From an uncultured Rubrobacteraceae bacterium (lineage in GTDB: Bacteria > Actinomycetota > Rubrobacteria > Rubrobacterales > Rubrobacteraceae), in NCBI GenBank assembly GCA_902805985.1, contig CADCUW010000534.1, positions 1 through 11,112 on the forward strand: a stretch of DNA of 11,112 nt, written 5' to 3'. Both the position numbers and the translations under genes were made by a program. The notes under the pieces are model-generated. The model had not been told where the DNA came from. It did no database searches and worked only from the letters and a program-made list of their open reading frames with translations. Positions 6,923-11,112 of the stretch are shown one piece after another. Positions within the stretch are counted from its first letter, which is position 1, and each line of letters begins with the position of its first letter.

Positions 6923-7651
6923 GTGGAGCGGCGGATGGAGGACCTTCTGCTGCGGGGCCGCTACAAGGCGGGAGATCGCATCCCCCCTGAGGCCGAGCTC
7001 GTGGAGATCCTGGGCGTCTCGCGGGTGACGGTGCGTTCGGGGCTGGCGCGGCTGGTGGACCGGGGGATGCTGGAGCGGCGCCAGGGCAGCGGCACGTTCC
7101 TCATCCGTCCCCCGGACGGGGCGAGGCTCAGGTCTGGTCTCGAGAAGCTCGAGACCTACACCGTGCAGGCCGAGCGCCTGGGCGTCGCCCTCTCCAGCAG
7201 GGACCTCGAGATAGAGGTCGTTGGGGCCGGGGCTGACGAGGCCGAGGCGCTGGAGATCCCGGCCGGTGGCCCGCTCGTCCGGGTCTCCCGCGTCCTGCTC
7301 ATGGAGGGCAGCCCGGCCGCCTGGATGGAGGACGCCGTGCCGGAGGAGGTCATAGCCGCCGACAGGGTCCGCGGGCACTTCCGCCCCGACGCCATGCTAC
7401 TCGACCTCCTCGTCTCAGAAGGCGTCCCCGTCGCCTCCTCCCAGATGTCCATAGAGGCCGTCACCGTATCTCCTGAAGGCCCCATCGGCCAGAGGCTCGA
7501 ACTAGAAGATCCCTCCGCCGCCCTCTCCCTGGTCCAGACCATGTACCTCGTGGACGGACGCCCCGTCCAACGCTCCCACGATACCTTCCTACCGGGCAAG
7601 CTCAATCTGCACGTCGTGCGCGAGCTCTTCGAGGTTAGAGAGATAGGGTAG
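6923..7651 (+). CDS. GntR/HutC-family regulator with UTRA ligand domain
   Basis: From the first canonical start (GTG 6923) this is 242 residues. The winged helix-turn-helix covers the first 62 residues: GRYKAGDRIPPEAEL leads into the recognition helix SRVTVRSGLARL (33-44) and the wing ERRQGSGTFL (51-60). A UTRA effector-binding domain (about 78-236) follows, including LVRVSRVLLMEGSPAAWMED and a C-terminal RSHDTFLPGKLNL. The reading frame stays open upstream to a stop at 6830 and encodes GGPLYRQV immediately before the GTG. That is the usual beginning of GntR helix 1, so the true start is probably upstream, for example CTG at 6872 (259 residues). The gene is divergent from the ethanolamine operon and probably represses it, with ethanolamine or a gamma-glutamyl intermediate as inducer. 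The effector is inferred. Confidence 0.9.
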   Translation: MERRMEDLLLRGRYKAGDRIPPEAELVEILGVSRVTVRSGLARLVDRGMLERRQGSGTFLIRPPDGARLRSGLEKLETYTVQAERLGVALSSRDLEIEVVGAGADEAEALEIPAGGPLVRVSRVLLMEGSPAAWMEDAVPEEVIAADRVRGHFRPDAMLLDLLVSEGVPVASSQMSIEAVTVSPEGPIGQRLELEDPSAALSLVQTMYLVDGRPVQRSHDTFLPGKLNLHVVRELFEVREIG

Positions 7652-7668
7652 AGGTTTTGAGGTTCTAG

Positions 7669-7691
7669 GCCCGAGGTTCCAGGTCTCGGGC
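7669..7691. repeat. Inverted repeat after the GntR gene
   Basis: GCCCGAG and CTCGGGC (7-bp arms, 9-nt loop) lie 17 bp past the GntR stop. They are embedded in a run of GAGGTT words (near 7631, 7651, 7659 and 7673). It may form a first, weaker terminator stem. There is no T-run behind it. Confidence 0.4.
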
Positions 7692-7737
7692 AGAGGCGCG
7701 AACGCGTTGCTCTGCATGAAGACGTCGGTTGCGAGAA

Positions 7738-7775
7738 GCGGGAGTGCTCTGGGTAGGTCCGGAGAGCACTCCCGC
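7738..7775. terminator. Strong stem-loop between convergent genes, probable bidirectional terminator
   Basis: GCGGGAGTGCTCT (7738-7750) and AGAGCACTCCCGC (7763-7775) form a perfect 13-bp stem with a 12-nt loop. It sits between the GntR gene and the convergent NmrA-like gene, whose stop is 10 bp beyond. Neither strand has a proper U-tract after the stem, as is common for intrinsic-like terminators in GC-rich actinobacteria. A protein-binding palindrome is the alternative reading. Confidence 0.65.
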
Positions 7776-7785
7776 CTGGCGTGGT

Positions 7786-8670
7786 TCAGGCGCTGCGGGT
7801 CGCCGCCGGACGCCAGGCATCGGCGTTGTCGCGGGCGTATTCGGCGAAGGAGATCGGGGGCCGCCCGAGGACGCGCCCGACGGAGTCATCTACGGGCTCG
7901 CTCCAACCGGCGCTTATGCCCCCGAAGAGGCCCATCATCATGTCCGCGTAGTCCCCCGGCATCCCCCACTCGACCATTACCCGCCGCATCGCCTCAGACG
8001 CCACGTCCACGTGGCGCACCTCCCTGCCGGCCGCCCTCCCGATGGCTTCGGCGGCCTCGCCGAAGGTCAGGGCCTGTCCGCCGGTGAGCGCGTACCCGGC
8101 TTCGTCGTGGCCCTCCTCCACGAGCGCGGCGACGGCGACGGCCGCGATGTCGCGGGAGTCTATAAAGCTTACGGCGGCGTCCCCGGTCGGTGCCACAAGC
8201 TCGCCCCGCTCCAGAATCGCCGGCAGAAAGAAGCTCTCGCTGAAGTTCTGCATAAACCAGTTCGGGCGCAGGATCGTCCACCCGGCGCCGCTCCCCATGA
8301 CGGCGCGTTCGATCTTGCGCAGCCCCACCTCCTCGGGGGCGGCGTCGACCCCCATGGCTGAGAGTTGCACGATCCTGCGCACGCCGCCATCTACGGCCCG
8401 CCTCAAGAACGGGACCACCTGCCCGCTCGCGTCGGCGACGAGCGCCGGAGGCACGAGGTAGAGGCTCCCGACATCCTCCAGGGCCGCGGCGTGAGTCTCG
8501 GGCCGCGCCCAGTCGAACTCGACCGTCTCCGCCGTACCGCCCGCCGGCTTCACGGGGTGGCGGCTCGCCGCCCGCACGGGCACGTCCGCCTCGGCCAGCA
8601 GACGCACCAGCTCCCGCCCCGTCTTGCCCGTACCGCCGATAACGAGAACCCTGTCGTTCGCCTTCTCCAC
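7786..8670 (-). CDS. NmrA-like NAD(P)-binding protein (atypical SDR)
   Basis: A Rossmann-fold protein of 294 residues from GTG 8670. The nucleotide motif GGTGKTG is at 12-18. R37 after the second strand suggests NADP(H). LSAMGVD (103-109) and the family signature WTILRPNWFMQNF (131-143) identify the NmrA/NAD(P)H-binding group, and FIDSRDIAAVAVAAL (169-183) fits. The YxxxK pair of classical SDRs is absent, as expected. I prefer GTG 8670 because GAAGAGG lies 5 nt upstream and the nucleotide fold then begins near residue 7, as in relatives. The longer GTG start at 8712 adds 14 residues and has SD GGAGG too far away (15 nt). Such proteins act as redox sensors or as quinone, isoflavone or azo-type reductases. 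Substrate is unknown. It is divergent from an AraC-family gene that is its likely regulator. Confidence 0.88.
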   Translation of the reverse strand: MEKANDRVLVIGGTGKTGRELVRLLAEADVPVRAASRHPVKPAGGTAETVEFDWARPETHAAALEDVGSLYLVPPALVADASGQVVPFLRRAVDGGVRRIVQLSAMGVDAAPEEVGLRKIERAVMGSGAGWTILRPNWFMQNFSESFFLPAILERGELVAPTGDAAVSFIDSRDIAAVAVAALVEEGHDEAGYALTGGQALTFGEAAEAIGRAAGREVRHVDVASEAMRRVMVEWGMPGDYADMMMGLFGGISAGWSEPVDDSVGRVLGRPPISFAEYARDNADAWRPAATRSA

Positions 8671-8716
8671 ATCCGCCTCTTCCGCTCGGGTCCCTCTCGT
8701 GGGGACCTTCACAAGT

Positions 8717-8745
8717 ATGCTATTCGCCCTCCGGAAGTCCTTCCA
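8717..8745 (-). promoter_or_regulatory. Possible promoter and operator of the NmrA-like gene
   Basis: On the minus strand TAGCAT (8722-8717) fits an actinobacterial TANNNT -10. The -35 region 17 bp upstream is poor (TGGAAG, 8745-8740). It overlaps an inverted repeat GGAAG-TC-CTTCC (8733-8744) that could be a regulator site. Transcription would begin near 8710, which supports translation from 8670 rather than 8712. A further perfect 8-bp palindrome, GCGTACGC, lies at 8781-8788 nearer the AraC gene. Confidence 0.33.
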
Positions 8746-8823
8746 TGCCGTTTTTGCTTTCGTTTATGTCCGTTCGTCTCGCGTACGCCCACCGCCGGGG
8801 TCGGGGTAGGGTAAAGTCTGGGC

Positions 8824-9843
8824 ATGGTGGATGTGCTCACGGACGTGTTGGCGGCGGCGAGGGTCGGTGGCGCGGTCTTCGCCCGGAGCGAGGCCCGCGC
8901 GCCCTGGGGTCTGCACTTCGAGGGGTCCAGGCGCGCAGCCTTCCACATCGTCTCCGGCGGGGCCTGCTGGCTGCGTCTGGACCCCACGGGCGCCCGTCCG
9001 GGTGGCGCGCCGGTCCGGTTGCGGGCCGGCGACGTGGTGTTTCTGGCGCAGGGGACCGGGCACGTGCTCTCCGACGACCCCGCGACGCCGGCGGTGGAGT
9101 TCGCGACCCTGGCCCGCCACGGCGAGGACGGCGTACCGGCCGCCGGGGTACGGGCGGGCGGCACGGGTCCGGCCACGGGGCTCGTCTGCGGCGCCTACGA
9201 GTTCGACGCGGACGGGCCGCACCCGTTCCTAAAGTCGCTGCCGGAGTTGATCCACCTGCCGGCGGAGTCCTTGTCGTCCGGCGGTCCTTTGGACGCGACG
9301 GTGCGGTTGCTCTGCGGGGAGGTCGAAGCTCGAGATCCCGGCGCGCAGGCGGTCGTCGACAGGCTAGTGGACGTGCTGCTGATCTACGTCCTCAGGGAGT
9401 GGCTGGGGCGGCAGGAGGAGGGCTGTCCCGGCTGGTTCGGGGGTTTGCGAGATCCCCAGGTCGGCGGGGCGCTCTCCCTGATCCACGGTTCCCCCGGGCG
9501 ACGGTGGACCATCGCCTCTCTCGGGGCGGCGGTGGGGCTCTCGCGCGCGGCCTTCGCCCGCCGGTTCGGCGCCCTGGTGGGCGAGCCGCCGATGTCCTAC
9601 CTCGCCCGCTGGCGCATGACCCTCGCCGCCAGGGCGCTGCGGGAGCGGGAAGACCCGCTGGCGGCCATCGCCCACCGGGTCGGGTACGACTCGGAGTTCG
9701 CCTTCGCGAAGGCGTTCAAGCGCCTGCACGGGGAGGCACCCGGCAGGTACCGCGCCCGCAACCGCGGCAAGGAGCGTCGGAACGAGGCCGCCGAAGGCGC
9801 TCCCGGGCTCCCCACCCCCTCTACCTTGCGCCTAAGGCCTTAA
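8824..9843 (+). CDS. AraC-family regulator with N-terminal cupin domain
   Basis: A 339-residue regulator. Residues about 8-200 form a cupin-type sensor domain of the sort found in AraC proteins (WGLHFEGSRRAAFHIVSGGACWLRL, then LRAGDVVFLAQGTGHVL at 66-82). The C-terminal DNA-binding domain has two helix-turn-helix units, IASLGAAVGLSRAAFARRFGAL (230-251) and IAHRVGYDSEFAFAKAFKRLHGEAPGRYR (282-310), the second ending in the usual family signature. The tail (311-339) is basic then proline-rich and unlike conserved family sequence. The start is ATG 8824. The upstream GGGTAGGG is distant, and the in-frame GTG codons 8827 and 8833 cannot be excluded. AraC genes of this type are commonly divergent from an NmrA or SDR gene that they control, and that arrangement is seen here. 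The effector is unknown. Confidence 0.92.
   Translation: MVDVLTDVLAAARVGGAVFARSEARAPWGLHFEGSRRAAFHIVSGGACWLRLDPTGARPGGAPVRLRAGDVVFLAQGTGHVLSDDPATPAVEFATLARHGEDGVPAAGVRAGGTGPATGLVCGAYEFDADGPHPFLKSLPELIHLPAESLSSGGPLDATVRLLCGEVEARDPGAQAVVDRLVDVLLIYVLREWLGRQEEGCPGWFGGLRDPQVGGALSLIHGSPGRRWTIASLGAAVGLSRAAFARRFGALVGEPPMSYLARWRMTLAARALREREDPLAAIAHRVGYDSEFAFAKAFKRLHGEAPGRYRARNRGKERRNEAAEGAPGLPTPSTLRLRP
9833..9842. repeat. Palindrome at the junction of two convergent genes
   Basis: TAAGGCCTTA is a perfect 10-bp palindrome covering the last codons and part of the stop of the AraC gene. Only 19 bp separate that stop from the convergent glyoxalase gene, so any terminator must overlap coding sequence. The stem is short and no clear intrinsic terminator is visible. 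The nearby AACCTCAAA (9844-9852) matches, in inverse orientation, TTTGAGGTT at 7656-7664. Confidence 0.3.
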
Positions 9844-9862
9844 AACCTCAAAGCCTGAATCC

Positions 9863-10282
9863 TCACTGGTACATCTCTCCAACCTTCATCGTGCCGCGCT
9901 GGACGAGCTCTATCTTGTAGCCGTCAGGGTCTTCGATAAAGGCGATGCGGTAGTCGTTGCCGTCGGCGGTGAGGGTCTTTGGTTCGAGGGTGACGGTTAC
10001 GTTTTGGTTTTTGAGGTCCTCGACGGTGGCTTCGAGGTCGTCGACGGTGAAGGCGATGTGGGCGTAGCCGTTGCCCTTGTCGTAGGGCTCGGTCTGGTCG
10101 TGGTTGTGGGTCAGCTCCAGCATCGGGGAGGCCGGGTCCTCTTGCAGGGCGAAGAAGTGGTTGGTGGCGGAGCCAAGGTCCATCTCGCCGACCTTCTTCA
10201 TGCCGAGCTTGTTCACGTAGAAGTCCTCGCTTCTGGCGGGATCGAGGACGCGGTAGCAGGTGTGGATAAAGGTCGCGGCCAT
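9863..10282 (-). CDS. gloA: Glyoxalase I (lactoylglutathione lyase-like)
   Basis: A 139-residue vicinal-oxygen-chelate protein with the length and metal ligands of bacterial glyoxalase I: H7, E56 (MLELT), H75 (GYAHIAFTV) and E125 (DPDGYKIELVQR). The short form without the eukaryotic inserts resembles the Ni-preferring E. coli GloA. It converts the hemithioacetal of methylglyoxal and a thiol cofactor to the S-lactoyl thioester. The start is ATG 10282, with SD GGGAGGAG about 6 nt upstream. It is convergent with the AraC gene and divergent from csaA, and probably monocistronic. If the host is an actinobacterium, the thiol cofactor may not be glutathione. A stretch near residues 90-105 uses more A-rich codons than its neighbours. 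Confidence 0.9.
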   Translation of the reverse strand: MAATFIHTCYRVLDPARSEDFYVNKLGMKKVGEMDLGSATNHFFALQEDPASPMLELTHNHDQTEPYDKGNGYAHIAFTVDDLEATVEDLKNQNVTVTLEPKTLTADGNDYRIAFIEDPDGYKIELVQRGTMKVGEMYQ

Positions 10283-10307
10283 CGGGGCTCCTCCCTCTCT
10301 GTGTGGT

Positions 10308-10367
10308 CCGTTCCAATCGTGAAGGGTAGCATCCCCATCCCTAGATAGGCGCCCGGATGGAACGGCC
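10308..10367. repeat. Inverted copies of CCGTTCCA between gloA and csaA
   Basis: CCGTTCCA (10308-10315) and its exact complement TGGAACGG (10358-10365) face each other across 42 bp in the 110-bp divergent intergenic region. The right copy extends to TGGAACGGCC (10358-10367). It is a plausible paired regulator site for both genes. I found no convincing -10/-35 pair here. Confidence 0.4.
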
Positions 10368-10392
10368 GCTGTAGACTGTGCGGGAGTAGAGG

Positions 10393-10758
10393 ATGGCGGA
10401 CGGTCGGGAGGGGCGCGTCTTGGGTGAGATCGGCTGGGAAGACTTCGAGAAGGTGCAGAAAAAGGTGGGACGAATCGTCGCCGCCGAGCCGTTCCCGGAG
10501 GCGAGGAAGCCCGCGATCAAGCTGACCGTGGACTTCGGGCCGGAGCTTGGGGAGAAGAGGACCAGCGCCCAGCTCACCGCCCACTACGACCCCGAAACGC
10601 TGGTCGGCAAGCAGGTCGTCGCCGTCGTCAACTTCCCGCCGAAGAGGATCGCGGGCTTCAAGAGCGAAGTCCTCGTCCTCGGCGTCCCCGACGAGAACGG
10701 CGAGGTGGTCCTACTCTCTCCAGACATAGAGGTGCCGGAGGGCGGGAGGATGTTCTGA
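10393..10758 (+). CDS. csaA: CsaA-type tRNA-binding-domain protein (putative chaperone)
   Basis: A 121-residue OB-fold protein matching CsaA over its whole length: DFEKVQKKVGRI (17-28), FPEARKPAIKLTVDFGPELG (34-53), the invariant SAQLTAHY (58-65), VVAVVNFPPKRIAGFKSEVLVLG (75-97), and VVLLSPDIEVPEGGRMF at the C-terminus. B. subtilis CsaA is a dimeric, secretion-related chaperone. The fold is that of the tRNA-binding domain of MetRS and PheRS. ATG 10393 has GGGAG 6 nt upstream. A TTG at 10420 with GGGAGGGG 6 nt upstream would give a 112-residue form that begins much nearer the conserved domain, so that start is a real alternative. Confidence 0.92.
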   Translation: MADGREGRVLGEIGWEDFEKVQKKVGRIVAAEPFPEARKPAIKLTVDFGPELGEKRTSAQLTAHYDPETLVGKQVVAVVNFPPKRIAGFKSEVLVLGVPDENGEVVLLSPDIEVPEGGRMF

Positions 10759-10760
10759 GC

Positions 10761-10800
10761 CGGGCCACTGGAAGGAAGCAAGGGGCCGTTCCACCGCCCG
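10761..10800 (+). terminator. Imperfect hairpin after csaA, probable terminator
   Basis: CGGGC (10761-10765) pairs with GCCCG (10796-10800), and TGGAA (10769-10773) with TTCCA (10789-10793), across a small internal loop (CAC against CC). The terminal loop is 15 nt. It begins 2 bp after the csaA stop. There is no U-tract. Confidence 0.45.
10784..10793 (+). repeat. Third copy of the GGCCGTTCCA repeat
   Basis: GGCCGTTCCA is the exact reverse complement of TGGAACGGCC at 10358-10367. These two copies therefore bracket csaA as an inverted pair. It shares bases with the hairpin after csaA. Confidence 0.45.
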
Positions 10801-10813
10801 AGGAGCTACTTCT

Positions 10814-10932
10814 CCCCTACGCCCGCCAGGCAGGCGAGGGGCCGTCATGACCGTTTTCGCCATAGCCGGCTTCTCCGTTCGGGAGGGCCCGCATCTGAGG
10901 TGGCACGAGTCCGGCTGGCCCGGAAGACCGGG
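10814..10932 (+). other. Hairpin-rich non-coding spacer before the last gene
   Basis: Three further stems follow the csaA terminator. CCCCT-A-CGCC (10814-10823) pairs with GGCG-AGGGG (10833-10841) as nine pairs with one bulged A. CTCC (10873-10876) pairs with GGAG (10882-10885). CCCGG (10919-10923) pairs with CCGGG (10928-10932) with an AAGA tetraloop. The region could be a structured leader of the gene at 11018 or a small RNA. I recognise no known riboswitch core. One frame (from ATG 10847) stays open into the next gene, but its composition is unlike protein. Confidence 0.35.
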
Positions 10933-11017
10933 TGGAAGTGAGCGGCGATCCAGGAAACCCGAAGGTCCGAGTTCGCGTAGTATCCATCGTGACGAAACCG
11001 GGAAGGGAGGAACGTCC

Positions 11018-11112
11018 ATGAGCGAGACGAACCTGGAGCAGTTCAGGGAGGTGACGCCTTCGGGCAGGCTGACGTTGCAGAACTCGGCGATGCTCAAGGT
11101 CAGTTTGCAGAA
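11018..11112 (+). CDS. Start of a gene cut by the window end, possibly AIM24 family
   Basis: Only the first 31 codons are visible. They begin at ATG 11018, with a strong SD GGGAGG 7 nt upstream. The segment SGRLTLQNSAMLKVSLQ resembles the first strands of AIM24-family proteins (a beta-rich family of unknown function with a leader of the form ...LEN..ML.V.L), but this is too short for a firm call. The reading frame is open upstream to ATG 10847. That extension is arginine-, serine- and glycine-rich with no recognisable domain, so I do not include it. Confidence 0.6.
   Translation, partial: MSETNLEQFREVTPSGRLTLQNSAMLKVSLQ

Noticed and set aside
8671..8712. Longer NmrA-like start at GTG 8712
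   Set aside because: The only good SD is 15 nt away, the predicted transcription start is near 8710, and the extra 14 residues precede the point where homologues begin.
10769..10788. GGAAGGAAGCA, reminiscent of the conserved apical part of SRP (4.5S) RNA
   Set aside because: The partner side with GTCAGG and the asymmetric loop that define SRP domain IV are missing, and the stem around it is different. Treated as coincidence in a terminator-like hairpin.
10847..11017. In-frame N-terminal extension (57 codons) of the last gene from ATG 10847
   Set aside because: Low-complexity Arg/Ser/Gly/Pro composition, containing a hairpin, while ATG 11018 has a far better ribosome site. Not fully excluded.
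10711..11097. Minus-strand open frame of 128 codons across the end of csaA and the start of the last gene
   Set aside because: It overlaps two supported plus-strand genes and shows no recognisable domain.

Overview
The window is a GC-rich stretch of chromosome that looks actinobacterial, most like the Rubrobacter/Thermoleophilia side of the phylum. This placement is an inference from base composition, codon use, the closely packed operon with GTG and TTG starts, and the kind of genes present. No rRNA or other phylogenetic marker is available. I see no mobile element, CRISPR array, tRNA or phage gene.

Positions 2-6620 (minus strand) hold one six-gene operon, transcribed from right to left. 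In order it encodes an ethanolamine-type APC permease, a glutamine-synthetase-like gamma-glutamyl-amine ligase, a class C26 gamma-glutamyl hydrolase (PuuD-like), an NAD-dependent aldehyde dehydrogenase, a short-chain dehydrogenase and a cysteine-synthase-like PLP enzyme. Gaps are 10, -4, 0, 1 and 9 bp, and most starts have a clear Shine-Dalgarno sequence placed in or against the preceding gene. Together the first five genes spell a full route: uptake of ethanolamine, gamma-glutamylation, oxidation of the alcohol to the aldehyde, oxidation to gamma-glutamylglycine, then hydrolysis to glutamate and glycine. This matches the route proposed around GlnA4 of Streptomyces coelicolor. It differs from both the microcompartment EutBC route and the putrescine Puu route, which uses an FAD oxidase where this operon has an SDR. 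The sixth gene has no obvious place in the route and is the least explained part.

Positions 6621-6922 are the divergent control region. A minus-strand promoter (-35 TTGTAT, 17-bp spacer, -10 TATGAT) drives the operon. An overlapping weaker plus-strand promoter faces a GntR/HutC-type regulator (6923-7651). The inverted repeat TTGT-TAT-ACAA lies on both promoters and is the best candidate operator. The regulator's annotated GTG cuts into the first helix of its DNA-binding domain, so translation probably begins upstream at a non-standard codon.

Positions 7652-9843 hold a second divergent pair: an NmrA-like NAD(P)-binding protein (minus) and an AraC-family regulator (plus). It is separated from the GntR gene by a strong 13-bp stem that could terminate transcription on both strands.

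Positions 9844-11112 hold a glyoxalase I (minus), a CsaA-type tRNA-binding-fold protein (plus) and the first 31 codons of a gene that may be an AIM24-family protein. The copies of GGCCGTTCCA around csaA and a hairpin-rich 259-bp spacer before the last gene are not explained by coding sequence.
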